Source of the DNA: a virus
IMG/VR virus record: IMGVR_UViG_3300049719_000225
Span: 1-64,000 of that record
DNA: 64,000 nucleotides
Reading direction: 5' to 3' (one strand)
Shown: piece by piece, positions 50,959-59,586 of the stretch
Position numbering within the stretch: the stretch's first letter is position 1
Layout: every line of letters begins with the position of its first letter
The notes under the pieces: model-generated
The model's input: only the letters and a program-made list of their open reading frames with translations
The model's database searches: none
What the model was told of the DNA's origin: nothing
Position numbers and translations under genes: made by a program

Positions 50959-51278
50959 CCGACAGCGAACTCCTAGACAAGGACATCATTCGTCTGAGAG
51001 ACGTGGTGCCCAGCCAGTTTTGGGTGCTTGCCGTCCTGGGTACAATCATGCTGGTGGGAGCGGCCTACCAAATCACGCCTCGCGTTGGCTGGGAGGTGGC
51101 GGCCCTGGCAGCCGGATCCGCCTTCTGCTTTTTCTGCGCGGGCCTGGTGGCCACGGTGAAGGTGCTATTCATGCTGAGCAGGAGCCAGCTTGAGGTGCGC
51201 ATCCTTGCCACGCAGCTTCCCCGTGAGGCCGCCTCACTTGTTGTGTCCCACATGAGCCCGTCAGGTCTCGGAAGGTAG
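50931..51278 (+). CDS. Small membrane protein with two TM segments
   Basis: 115 residues from ATG 50931, overlapping the upstream gene by 28 bases. Two clear hydrophobic stretches (FWVLAVLGTIMLVGAAYQIT; ALAAGSAFCFFCAGLVATVK) lie between an acidic N-terminus and a basic, helical C-terminus. It could be an inner-membrane protein or a holin-like factor; no adjacent lysin supports lysis. Its last 110 bases are antisense to the HNH gene. Confidence 0.6.
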   Translation: MPETSVLDLTDSELLDKDIIRLRDVVPSQFWVLAVLGTIMLVGAAYQITPRVGWEVAALAAGSAFCFFCAGLVATVKVLFMLSRSQLEVRILATQLPREAASLVVSHMSPSGLGR

Positions 51279-51870
51279 GGAAAATGTTGTGGTAGACCTG
51301 GTATATCCAGGTCTCGAACTGTTTCACGGTCATGTTGTGTTTTGCGATATTGCAGACAGTGCAGCAGGGCACGCAGTTTTCTTTCGTGTAACCGAGAGTT
51401 GAGTCCAGTCTGTCCAATCCATTGCAGAGCGTTGTTTCGTTAAAGAGCCGCCTCAGATTTTTTCTTCCAGGATTGTATCCAAGCTTTGCGGGTTCCCCAC
51501 AGTAGTGACAACTCTGAGACGAGATTCTGTCAAACTCTTCATGGGTAAGTGCGAAAGGAAATCCTCTCTTCCTGGCGTTTCTCCTGTAAAATGAAACTCT
51601 GAAATGAAGATAGGCCTCGCCCGGTTTCTTGCGACCTATTGGACGGCTAGACATCTCCTTTCTTCTCAGACATCCACAGTTTGTGGTGCCACCGGATACT
51701 AAATCATGCCGTCTCGTGCCGGTGGTAAGTCTTCCACATGCACATTTGCAGAGATAGCGACGAGTGACGGCCATCTGTCCCACACTCTTTCCCGTTTTGA
51801 TCGGTCTACGATGCGGTTCTAACTCCTCGATCACTGTTAAGTTCCCGAAGGTTTTTCCAATTATGTCCAT
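51169..51870 (-). CDS. Free-standing HNH endonuclease with N-terminal zinc domain
   Basis: 233 residues. The N-terminus is the GNLTVIEE...RRYLCKCACGRLTTG...GGTTNCGCLRR zinc-ribbon domain common in phage HNH homing nucleases. The HNH core is CHYCGEPAKL, NGLDRLDSTLGYTKENCVPC, TVCNIAKHNM. The end beyond about residue 210 is antisense to the membrane protein. It sits next to, and divergent from, an intein-bearing glycosyltransferase gene. Confidence 0.9.
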   Translation of the reverse strand: MDIIGKTFGNLTVIEELEPHRRPIKTGKSVGQMAVTRRYLCKCACGRLTTGTRRHDLVSGGTTNCGCLRRKEMSSRPIGRKKPGEAYLHFRVSFYRRNARKRGFPFALTHEEFDRISSQSCHYCGEPAKLGYNPGRKNLRRLFNETTLCNGLDRLDSTLGYTKENCVPCCTVCNIAKHNMTVKQFETWIYQVYHNIFPTFRDLTGSCGTQQVRRPHGEAAWQGCAPQAGSCSA

Positions 51871-51882
51871 ACTCTACATACC

Positions 51883-53787
51883 ATGATAAGTTCTATTGCC
51901 GTGATCACTTACCGCCGTTTGGGTCCTCTGCGGGCTTTCCTGCAGTCCATTGAGTCGGTCTGTCCACAATATCCGCTAGCGGTGTTTGAGGACTGTGCCA
52001 CCTATGACGGCACGGCGGCCTTCCTGATGAAGGACGCCACCCCTCTGGGCTACGATAGTGAGTTTGACTCTGACGGCTACGAACACACCAGCCCTTCGGG
52101 AAGAAAATGGACGGCTTGGCTGTCCAAGAGGAACGAGGGTGTGGTCGGTGGTTCCAACAAGGCGTTGAGATGGATGGAACGCAACAAGTTTGACCACCTG
52201 TGCCTCTGCAATGATGACCTGTTGGCCAAGGGAGACTTCCCCAGCGTCTATCTGGCAGCACATCAGAAGCTAAGCGTGGGGCTGTTCACATTCTGTGACC
52301 TGAAAAACACGGCTCGGGCCACGTACGAAGGCCCCACTGTTCCTGTGAAAGGGCTCCGGGTGAAGATACTGCCCCGCATGGTTGGGATGATGATGAGCGT
52401 CACCTCCAAGCTTGTCTACGACTCTCCAGAAGCCATCGGTTATTTTGACGCCACCTTCGGACGGTTTGGAAACGAGCATTGCCTGTCATTTGATACTCCC
52501 TTAATAACTAGAAATGAGGGACTTATTAAATTAGGGGATGCGGATGGTAAGTGGGTTGAAGTGTGGAATGGTGATTCATGGACAGCTCTGAAACCCCGCA
52601 AAACGGGTTCGGGAAGAAAACTCTATCGCGTGACACTGAGTGACGGCTCCTATCTTGATTGCACGAGTGAACATCGCTGGTCGGTAACCCGCAGAAACAA
52701 GCCTAATCGATGGGCTCCGAGCCGCACTGATGAACTTACTAACGCATATCGTTGTGAACCCACGCAGCTCGATGGAAATTTTGGAAAGAAGAGGTACCCG
52801 CACGCTTACACACTCGGGTTTGCTGTTGGAGACGGATTTGTCGATAATACCACTGGAAAAGTGATCGTGCCGTTGAATGGAAACAAGGACATCCAATGCC
52901 CTGTGGCAGGAACCAGGTTCAAATACACCAGGAAGGGGATATGTAAGGGGGCTATGGTTGATAGTTCCAGATTTGTGAAAGCGAGGTTGGTGCAAACTTT
53001 GAAGTTGGATGCCGATGCGTTGCTGCCCCTGTTTTTTTGGAATCGTCATAGCATTTTGAGTTTCATCGCCGGTCTTGCAGACGCAGACGGCACACACGGA
53101 GGCTCGAAATACGGCATCCGGATTTCCATCAGTCGGGAGGACAGGGTGAGGCGACTGCAGCTCTTGCTCACTCGTGTTGGTATAAAATCGTCCATATTTT
53201 TATGCGGTAAAAAAGGTTCTTTGACCAATTTTGGACCTAGGGGAGAAGATCTCTGGGGGTTACAAATCACTGATTGTAGGAACATACCCTGTCATAGATT
53301 GGATACGACCAGGGGACGGCAGCCCATAAAAAAGGGCAAATACCAGGTAGTTAGATCAGTGACAGAACTCCCAGGTCTCCACGATACTTACTGTTTGACT
53401 GAGCCCAAAAATCACAAGGCTCTGTTTGGAAATGTGCTCACGCATCAATGCGACTACAACAACAGAGCCCGTCTCATGGGATTCATCAACCTGAGCAACC
53501 AGGCCCAGCTTGCCCTGGACGTGGAGACAGTCACACTTTCCAGCCAAATGAGTGAGTCAGGGCCTATTCCAAGTGCTATCTTGGCCTTTGAGCGGGGGCC
53601 TTTGGATGCGCGGGCTAATGCGGATGCTGCACGGGCCTCTCGCCTTTACACGTACGAGCACCTCTATCGACCCTATCGACTACCCTACCCCGTCTATGCC
53701 GATGCCTTTGGAATGCCCAACCAAGGCATACCCACCCATGAACTGGAACGACTGGGGTACGAGATGGTGATGGATCGCGTAACGTAG
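51883..53787 (+). CDS. Glycosyltransferase (GT-A type) with an intein
   Basis: 634 residues (311 after splicing). It opens SSIAVITYRRLGPLRAFLQS, then VGGSNKALRWME and HLCLCNDDLL, an NDD metal/sugar-nucleotide motif as in GT2-like enzymes, then MVGMMMSVTSKLVYDS. The intein at 52480-53448 lies after GRFGNEH. The C-terminus includes NNRARLMGFINLS. The acceptor is unknown: DNA base, virion protein or host glycan. Together with the enzyme at 35408-37882 it makes two intein-bearing glycosyltransferases in one phage. Confidence 0.75.
   Translation: MISSIAVITYRRLGPLRAFLQSIESVCPQYPLAVFEDCATYDGTAAFLMKDATPLGYDSEFDSDGYEHTSPSGRKWTAWLSKRNEGVVGGSNKALRWMERNKFDHLCLCNDDLLAKGDFPSVYLAAHQKLSVGLFTFCDLKNTARATYEGPTVPVKGLRVKILPRMVGMMMSVTSKLVYDSPEAIGYFDATFGRFGNEHCLSFDTPLITRNEGLIKLGDADGKWVEVWNGDSWTALKPRKTGSGRKLYRVTLSDGSYLDCTSEHRWSVTRRNKPNRWAPSRTDELTNAYRCEPTQLDGNFGKKRYPHAYTLGFAVGDGFVDNTTGKVIVPLNGNKDIQCPVAGTRFKYTRKGICKGAMVDSSRFVKARLVQTLKLDADALLPLFFWNRHSILSFIAGLADADGTHGGSKYGIRISISREDRVRRLQLLLTRVGIKSSIFLCGKKGSLTNFGPRGEDLWGLQITDCRNIPCHRLDTTRGRQPIKKGKYQVVRSVTELPGLHDTYCLTEPKNHKALFGNVLTHQCDYNNRARLMGFINLSNQAQLALDVETVTLSSQMSESGPIPSAILAFERGPLDARANADAARASRLYTYEHLYRPYRLPYPVYADAFGMPNQGIPTHELERLGYEMVMDRVT
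52480..53448 (+). mobile_element. Intein in glycosyltransferase, C-terminal Gln, +1 Cys
   Basis: 323 residues. It begins CLSFDTPLITRNEG; block B is YLDCTSEHRWSVTR; endonuclease motifs are LGFAVGDGFVDN and FIAGLADADGTH; the end is HKALFGNVLTHQ with +1 Cys. Like the polymerase intein it ends in Gln. The DNA is AT-richer than the flanking extein. Confidence 0.88.
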
Positions 53788-53794
53788 ATAGGGT

Positions 53795-53971
53795 ATGCCG
53801 ATCAGCATCAACGTACGCAGGCTCCTGGGGGAGACCACCACCACGGCAGGTGTGGGTAGCATGGGGGCTATGCCGCCCCTGGGCATCCCGATAAACTCTG
53901 CCCCCAAGGAAAGGCGCATCCGCAAACGGCGAGGAGCCATTCCGGAGCCCGCTCCGAAAGCAATCCCCTAA
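53795..53971 (+). CDS. 58-residue basic protein
   Basis: ATG 53795, seven bases after the glycosyltransferase stop. Gly/Met/Pro-rich middle and a basic, proline-rich tail (PKERRIRKRRGAIPEPAPKA). Short; no motif. Probably real because it fits exactly between neighbours (3-base gap to the next start). Confidence 0.45.
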   Translation: MPISINVRRLLGETTTTAGVGSMGAMPPLGIPINSAPKERRIRKRRGAIPEPAPKAIP

Positions 53972-53974
53972 ACC

Positions 53975-54247
53975 ATGGCTTGGAGAGATTTCTATCAACC
54001 GGCACAGCAGGAAAACGCGCCACTGCCCCAACTCACAGAGTCACAGGTGAAGGAGTCGGTCGCTACTGTGGTTCCAGTCATTGTACCACCAGTGGAGGAG
54101 CTTCTCACACCCCAGGTCGAGACTCCCGCCACAGAGCTTCAAACAGAGAGTGGCGTAGCGTGTCGAATTGAGGGCAATTCGATGCCTCTGCCCAGGCGCT
54201 CTGATGGCTCTCGACTCTGTGCCAACGTGCACAGGTTCCTTGGATGA
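53975..54247 (+). CDS. Hypothetical protein
   Basis: 90 residues (MAWRDFYQPAQQENAPLPQL, then a Val/Pro/Glu-rich part). No motif. It overlaps the next gene by four bases (ATGA). Confidence 0.45.
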   Translation: MAWRDFYQPAQQENAPLPQLTESQVKESVATVVPVIVPPVEELLTPQVETPATELQTESGVACRIEGNSMPLPRRSDGSRLCANVHRFLG

Positions 54248-54621
54248 TACTGCCCATACCTGGTGGTCCTACTGAGAGGACCCAGTTCGAGGAAGACTTC
54301 GTCCTAGCAACGGGTAAGCAAGCTCCGGAGCCTCCTCGGCACCCACGCCCTGGATCTGCGCCTGCTGCGGAAAAGGTACTGCGCATAGACATCTCTCACG
54401 AGTATTTCTCAGGGGACTACCTGGTCATCTCCTGGGAGGGACAATCCGAAGAACACACACATGCAGAGACACTTGAATGGCTGAAGCAGCACGGTGCCAA
54501 GGATGAGGAGAAAATGAACGAGGCCATCAACTGCGCCCTGAATTTTGGTCGGTCGGTATTTACCATTCGGGACCCCAAGAGGCCAACGTACAAGACGGAC
54601 CCGATAGACCCCAAGATATAG
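54244..54621 (+). CDS. Hypothetical protein
   Basis: 125 residues. A Pro-rich N-terminus is followed by a small alpha/beta part (LRIDISHEYFSGDYLVISWE, HAETLEWLKQHGAKDEEKMN, FTIRDPKRPTYKTDP). No motif recognised. It precedes the prohead protease gene by about 97 bases. Confidence 0.5.
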   Translation: MILPIPGGPTERTQFEEDFVLATGKQAPEPPRHPRPGSAPAAEKVLRIDISHEYFSGDYLVISWEGQSEEHTHAETLEWLKQHGAKDEEKMNEAINCALNFGRSVFTIRDPKRPTYKTDPIDPKI

Positions 54622-54718
54622 GTTTATAGCCTGGCAAAATCTACGACTGGGTAAGCGTCTTACAACTAGGCAGGCCTGGATGTTAGGTGTTTCCAGTTTA
54701 CACCAGGCTGGTTAGTTC
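54622..54718 (+). other. Structured intergenic leader before the prohead gene
   Basis: A 7-bp inverted repeat AGCCTGG (54628-54634) / CCAGGCT (54703-54709) encloses two smaller possible stems (GAC/GTC; GGTGT/ACACC). It looks a little like a cloverleaf but lacks an anticodon stem, so it is not called a tRNA. GGTTAG lies just before the ATG. Confidence 0.3.
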
Positions 54719-56512
54719 ATGTCCAAGATACTCCTCCTGGAGGACGTACATCAGTTTATCCCCAAGCCTGCTGCGGTCCAAGAGATCAAGGAAAGCATGG
54801 CTCGCGGTCAGCTGAAGTTCCCAGTGGAGATAACGGGACGCCTCTCCGTCATCGGTATCAGGAACGAGAACAACAGGCGCTACAAGAAATCGGTGTGGGA
54901 GAAGCAGCTGCAGGAAAACTCGCAGCTTCGCTCTTTGATCAAGGCCCGCAGGTCTGTGGGCCTTCTCGAACATCCCGAGGATGGTCAGGTTTCCCTGAGG
55001 TCTCCGATCACCCACATCCTAATGGATGTCTGGATGGAGGGCGACGAAGTTTTCGGGAAGCTTGGATTCATCAACACTCCCGAGGGCCACAAGATGCTGG
55101 CCCTGATCGAGGCGGGCTACAACCCCCTCGTTTCCAGTCGAGGCTATGGAAGCGTCGTACGGGGATCCGATGGCGTGGACGACGTTCAGGAAGACTACGT
55201 CTGCGAAGGCTGGGACTCCGTGTGGAATCCCTCCTTCAAGACCGCTGAACTCGACGGTTCCCAGCTTCGTACCAGGTCCGAAGCCAAGACCGAGTCCACC
55301 GAACCCGCCAAGCCTGCCCTCACGTCCGAAAGCCCCGAAGTCAACCTCTACGAGTCAAAAACAGAACAGAGCACCAACAACATGAACGACCAGCTAAAGT
55401 CCATCAGGGAGTCAATTGCTCCCCTTGCGACGGCTGATGTGGCCAGCATGCCGCCTCAGCAAGTCGCATCCACGCTCGCCCGCTGTGGCGAGTTGCACCG
55501 CCGGGCCGCTCAAGTGGCAGATCCCGCCTCTTCCTGGGACGTTCATGAGATTCACCAGGAAATCACCGCAGTGGAAAACCGCCTCACCGAGGCGATGTCC
55601 GCACCGGCGAAGAAGGTGGCTGCCCTGAACGAGCAGAGCACGAAGACGCTGAAGACCCTGAAGATCGTCGCCGAGACGGCGCTGAAGTTCAAGGGTGCAG
55701 CGACCAAGTACCTCAAGGAGGCGCAGTCCAAGTCGGCCAAGCTCAAGGAGACCATCGAGCGCGGACAGGGCTGGGTCAAGCGTGCCCGCATTGCCGAGGC
55801 CCGCCTCAAGAAGGTGGAGGCCAAGTACCAGTTCGCCTGCGAGTCGGTCGATGAGATCAAGGCTCGCTACGAGGCCGACACGACCGAGCTGGGACGCCGG
55901 ATGCTCCAGCTGGAGTTCAAGGAGAAGTTCACGGACGCCGATCTGCTGAAGCAGCTCAACGAAGCGTCTTCGCTCAAGGACCTCATCGCCATTCGCGAGA
56001 AGTTCAAGGAGCCGGATGGCGGCGTCGTCAAGGTATCGGGCGGCAAGGCCGGTCCCGGTGAGGTCGTGGGCAAGGAGGGTGCCACCAAGGATGCCGCGAA
56101 GGCCCCGGGTGTCAGCCAGACCCTGAAGACCACGCCCGTCAAGGACGAGGAACAGGTGGGCGTCGATAGCGAAGGCAAGAAGCTCGGCGGCTCCCTGAAG
56201 GGCAACGCTGGATCCAGGGGCGTTGCTGAGGATGTCTCATCCGAGGCCGGTCCCGGGGAAGTCGAAGGCAAGGAGAAGCCCACCAAGGACGCCGCCAAGG
56301 ATCCCGGCAAGTCCGAAACACTCGCCGACAAGAAGGACGACAAGGACGAAGAGGGCAAGAAGGGCGCAGACGACACTGGCAAGAAGGAGTCTGTCAGCCC
56401 CGGTGCTCGCACGACGACGCTCGTTGAGGCTGTCCTCATGAGCCCCGACCGTGAGTTCAACGTCTCGGAACTCTCAGGCAGCATTCGCCGCCTTTCGGAA
56501 TCTCGCAAGTAA
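54719..56512 (+). CDS. Prohead protease fused to a scaffold protein
   Basis: 597 residues. Residues 1-200 are a T4 gp21-type prohead protease: NENNRRYKKSVWEKQL, VGLLEHPEDG (His85), ITHILMDVWMEGDEVFGKLG, NPLVSSRGYGS (Ser139/140), VCEGWDSVWNPSF. The remainder is a helical scaffold with a long coiled coil (LKETIERGQGWVKRARIAEA) and a flexible Gly/Pro/Lys-rich part, ending NVSELSGSIRRLSES. An in-frame ATG at 55382 could start a scaffold-only product, like lambda C/Nu3, but no good ribosome site is visible. It matures the head shell encoded by the next gene. Confidence 0.9.
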   Translation: MSKILLLEDVHQFIPKPAAVQEIKESMARGQLKFPVEITGRLSVIGIRNENNRRYKKSVWEKQLQENSQLRSLIKARRSVGLLEHPEDGQVSLRSPITHILMDVWMEGDEVFGKLGFINTPEGHKMLALIEAGYNPLVSSRGYGSVVRGSDGVDDVQEDYVCEGWDSVWNPSFKTAELDGSQLRTRSEAKTESTEPAKPALTSESPEVNLYESKTEQSTNNMNDQLKSIRESIAPLATADVASMPPQQVASTLARCGELHRRAAQVADPASSWDVHEIHQEITAVENRLTEAMSAPAKKVAALNEQSTKTLKTLKIVAETALKFKGAATKYLKEAQSKSAKLKETIERGQGWVKRARIAEARLKKVEAKYQFACESVDEIKARYEADTTELGRRMLQLEFKEKFTDADLLKQLNEASSLKDLIAIREKFKEPDGGVVKVSGGKAGPGEVVGKEGATKDAAKAPGVSQTLKTTPVKDEEQVGVDSEGKKLGGSLKGNAGSRGVAEDVSSEAGPGEVEGKEKPTKDAAKDPGKSETLADKKDDKDEEGKKGADDTGKKESVSPGARTTTLVEAVLMSPDREFNVSELSGSIRRLSESRK

Positions 56513-56557
56513 CGGCCTAAAGCCAATTCAGAAACTAAACAACAAGGACAAACCACT

Positions 56558-58045
56558 ATGTCAGTCGTAGCACAAAATGGTAGGCCGATGCTCGTCACAG
56601 ACGGCGGCCAGCCCGCAAAGTTCGCGGAAATTTTGGAGTGGGGTTACCACCTCGCCAAGACGCCGCTCGGAATCCCCTCTGGGGGCAATCACAAGGCCAT
56701 CTGGGAGGCCAAGGGATGGAAGGAGTTTGTAGAGGGCATGCCCGAATACAAGCAGGCCACCACCGCCATCATGTTGGAGAACTGCCGCAAGACCTTCGGT
56801 CGCCTCGATGAGGTGACGCGCACACAGGCCCTCGGCTCCTTCGACAAGTGGATCTTCCCGGTCATCGCCAACATGGCGGAGAATGACGTGATCGACCAGA
56901 TCGTGGCGCTCCAGCCCATGTCCGGGCCGACCTCACAGGTCGTCTACATGGACATCGTGACGGAGACCTCGAAGGGCCAGATCCCGGGTGGCACGCCGTT
57001 CTGGCGCGCAATCCAGGGAGCGGCTGACCGCTTCGGTGACTCCGACGAGCTGGTCCAGAACGAGACGTACACGACGGACGGTTCGGGCAACCTGGGCAAC
57101 TCGCCCACGGTCAACCTCGCGTGGCTGCCCGTAAGGGCTGGCACCGTGCAGGTCACCCTCAACGGTGTGACGACCATGGACGACGGCAACGGCGTCATCT
57201 TGGCGCTTGGCGGCACGTTCCAGACAGCGGGTACGATCAACTACCTGACGGGTGCCATCGTGGTCAACGGCAGCGCTGGTGGAGCTAACAGCACCATCAC
57301 GATCACGTATGCGTTCAACTCGGAAGCCAACCAGACCATTCAGGGTTACGAAATGAGGCTCAGCGCCGTGCCTGTGACGGCGAAGGTCCTCAAGCTCCGC
57401 ACCCTGTGGTCAGAGGAAGCCGACCAGAACCTCCAGGCGATGTTCAACATCAAGATGGAGAGCACGATGATCAACGCTCTCACGGCGGGTCTGCAGTACC
57501 AGAAGCACCGCTCCGTGATCGCCGACATCCGCGCCAGGGCTCAGGCAGGCACAGTGTCATGGGATGCTACGCCCCCGACCTCGGTGAACTACCAGACGCA
57601 CAAGTTCAGCTTCATCGACGCCATCGTCACGGGGTCCAACCTGATCCTCGGAGCGACGAACATGGTGTCTGGCAACTGGATCATCCTCGGCCTTCAGGCG
57701 GCTACCGTCGTACAGACGCTGCCCCAGTTCCAGGCCAAGGGCAACCTCCAGGAGACGCAGGGCATCTCCTACATCGGCGATATGGCCGGGTTCAAGTGTT
57801 TCCGCGACCCGCACTACCCGCAGTCCGAGTTCCTGATTGGTTACAAGGGTGACCAGTTCGTGCGCACGGGCTACGTGTTGGCCGAGTGGCAGAAGCTCTA
57901 CACCACCCCGGACGTGGTGCTGACGGACTTCGTCCATCGTCGTGGCTTTGCGACCTCGTTCGCCAAGCACTGCATCAACGCCGGAATGTATTGCCGTGGT
58001 TCTGTGCTTAATGCCCCGGTAGCATTTGGTCAGGTGTTTGGTTAA
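56558..58045 (+). CDS. Major capsid protein (T4 gp23-like)
   Basis: 495 residues. A long N-terminal arm contains KTFGRLDEVTRTQALGSFDK, then VIANMAENDVIDQIVALQPM. A beta-rich insert with GTVQVTLNGVTTMDDGNGVI is probably surface-exposed. The core has FNIKMESTMINALTAGLQYQ, GMYCRG and similar HK97-fold features as in gp23-type proteins. It follows the protease/scaffold gene directly, as expected, and shows strong codon bias for high expression. The leader is A-rich without a strong Shine-Dalgarno site. Confidence 0.9.
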   Translation: MSVVAQNGRPMLVTDGGQPAKFAEILEWGYHLAKTPLGIPSGGNHKAIWEAKGWKEFVEGMPEYKQATTAIMLENCRKTFGRLDEVTRTQALGSFDKWIFPVIANMAENDVIDQIVALQPMSGPTSQVVYMDIVTETSKGQIPGGTPFWRAIQGAADRFGDSDELVQNETYTTDGSGNLGNSPTVNLAWLPVRAGTVQVTLNGVTTMDDGNGVILALGGTFQTAGTINYLTGAIVVNGSAGGANSTITITYAFNSEANQTIQGYEMRLSAVPVTAKVLKLRTLWSEEADQNLQAMFNIKMESTMINALTAGLQYQKHRSVIADIRARAQAGTVSWDATPPTSVNYQTHKFSFIDAIVTGSNLILGATNMVSGNWIILGLQAATVVQTLPQFQAKGNLQETQGISYIGDMAGFKCFRDPHYPQSEFLIGYKGDQFVRTGYVLAEWQKLYTTPDVVLTDFVHRRGFATSFAKHCINAGMYCRGSVLNAPVAFGQVFG

Positions 58046-58072
58046 TAGTAACTTACACCAGTTTTTCACTCG

Positions 58073-58106
58073 AAAAACCCTCTGGAAACAGGGGGTTTTT
58101 CTTTTG
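58073..58106 (+). terminator. Intrinsic terminator after the capsid gene
   Basis: AAAAACCCTCTG / CAGGGGGTTTTT with loop GAAA (one G-U pair), then CTTTT. It lies 28 bases after the capsid stop. The remainder of the 58046-58199 gap contains no gene; a TTTACA at 58161 has no matching -10 box at 16 bases. Confidence 0.9.
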
Positions 58107-58199
58107 TCTGGATCAGTGTTAAACGCCCCTGTACCACTCTCATGTGAAGTAATTTAATACTTTACACCTTTGGCACGTTGTGCACTGTTCTATCAGAGC

Positions 58200-59180
58200 A
58201 TGAGTTCCAAATACACAGAGGAGTCTATCCTAGTCGATGCGTTACGGTTTATCATCAAACGCGACTGGAAACAGCAGTCCTACCGTTTCTACAAACAGGC
58301 CCGCGAGAGAGGCCCTGAGTTTTATGCCCGTTGCATGGCTCACATGCGCAAAGGACGCCCACCGGTCGGGCCTACCAAGGGTAAGTTCAAGTTCAGCGAT
58401 GCTGAGATAGAGGCTGGCGCAAAACTCTACACCGAGCGGGGAAGGTTCAAGAACGGACCCCATGGACGGCTCTACGAGGCTGGGCGCAGGCGTCACGGCA
58501 TCTACTCAGACTTCTGGAAGCGCATCACGGCCCACATGGAGGCTCCTAGGAATCCCTACGGCGGTGACATTTATGCCTACGTGGTGGCTTTCGAGGACAT
58601 GCACGCCTACGTGGGTATTTCCTGCCGTGCGGAGGGCGTGCGCATGGACGATCCCGCCGATGGTCACCTAGTGAAAGGGCCTGTGTTCCGACACCTGCAA
58701 AAGCATCCCGGCATCAAATATGAGTTCCATGTGATTGAGCCAAGTGTTGCCTATGCCGACAAGAGGGATCGGGAAGGTTACTGGCAGGCCCATTTCATTT
58801 CAGAGGGCTGGACACCCCTTTGGAACCCCAAGACGATACCTGGAAGTCTCGGGAGGATACCCACGGTTACGAAGGAGCAGTGCGCGGCCTGTGCGCGACT
58901 CTGCAAGGAGCGCACAGAGTTCCTGCGGCGGTATCAAAGCCGATACAAGATCGCCAAGAAACGAGGCTGGTATGATGAGATCACCACGCACATGCGTTCC
59001 AACGATGATGCCCGACGGGAACTGTGCAGGAAGCTGGCGGCTAGGCCAGTCTCTCAGGTCACGAGGGACAGGCAGTCTGCTGCCAAACTGGGCCGTAAAC
59101 TTTCACCTGAACATAGAGACAAGCTTGCTGCCCATAACAGGGCGCGGGCACAGAAAATTTATGAATACACTACCGTTTGA
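58200..59180 (+). CDS. GIY-YIG-type endonuclease
   Basis: 326 residues from ATG 58200 (a TTG upstream at 58170 is possible). The middle carries a GIY-YIG fold: DIYAYVVAFEDMHAYVGISC, a conserved Arg in GPVFRHLQKHPG and a Glu in DKRDREGYWQAHFISEGWTP. Basic repeats of a Y..A..RG...C..HM type flank it and probably bind DNA. Such genes are usually homing endonucleases; it sits right after the capsid terminator. It overlaps the next gene by 20 bases. Confidence 0.8.
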   Translation: MSSKYTEESILVDALRFIIKRDWKQQSYRFYKQARERGPEFYARCMAHMRKGRPPVGPTKGKFKFSDAEIEAGAKLYTERGRFKNGPHGRLYEAGRRRHGIYSDFWKRITAHMEAPRNPYGGDIYAYVVAFEDMHAYVGISCRAEGVRMDDPADGHLVKGPVFRHLQKHPGIKYEFHVIEPSVAYADKRDREGYWQAHFISEGWTPLWNPKTIPGSLGRIPTVTKEQCAACARLCKERTEFLRRYQSRYKIAKKRGWYDEITTHMRSNDDARRELCRKLAARPVSQVTRDRQSAAKLGRKLSPEHRDKLAAHNRARAQKIYEYTTV

Positions 59181-59586
59181 CGAGGGAATGGAGAAGTTAG
59201 AAGCGGAGGTCACTGGCCTCCTAATAAGCCGTGGGTTCGCAGAGCCCAAACTGAGCTATTGCATGTACGAATCAACTGGTTGGTCCGAGGAGAAGATGGA
59301 GATCGGCAAGTCGTACCCAGCAGACCACCCTATTTTTGATTCTTCCAAGGTCGTGATGACCTACCCAGACTTATCGGCCCGATTCGCTGAGGGACAGGTA
59401 CGTTTCGTGAGCCACGGATGGGCTGGAGAAACTGTGTACACTAACCCAACCTGCACTGATCTAATAGTGGAGGCTGAGAAGTGCATCCGCGATCTAGGTG
59501 AAATTGACCACATTTTCTTGGAGGAGTGCGTCAGGATACGCAGCCACAAAGGCGTCCAACGCTACTCAATGTTTTTCGGTAGCTAA
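59161..59586 (+). CDS. Hypothetical protein
   Basis: 141 residues from ATG 59161 (MNTLPFDEGMEKLEAEVTGL, LSYCMYESTGWSEEKMEIGK). Acidic alpha/beta protein; no motif recognised. It overlaps the convergent gene at its 3' end by 21 bases. Confidence 0.5.
   Translation: MNTLPFDEGMEKLEAEVTGLLISRGFAEPKLSYCMYESTGWSEEKMEIGKSYPADHPIFDSSKVVMTYPDLSARFAEGQVRFVSHGWAGETVYTNPTCTDLIVEAEKCIRDLGEIDHIFLEECVRIRSHKGVQRYSMFFGS

Noticed and set aside
54622-54718. Cloverleaf-like structure resembling a tRNA
   Set aside because: A 7-bp closing stem and T-arm-like and D-arm-like hairpins are present, but there is no anticodon stem, the T loop does not match, and the T-arm overlaps the closing stem by two bases.
55382-56512. 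Separate scaffold gene beginning at ATG 55382
   Set aside because: The frame is continuous with the protease and no ribosome site is clear, so it is noted only as a possible internal start.
58161-58196. TTTACA box upstream of the GIY-YIG gene as a third copy of the 16-mer promoter
   Set aside because: The surrounding 16-mer is not conserved and there is no -10 box at the 16-base spacing.
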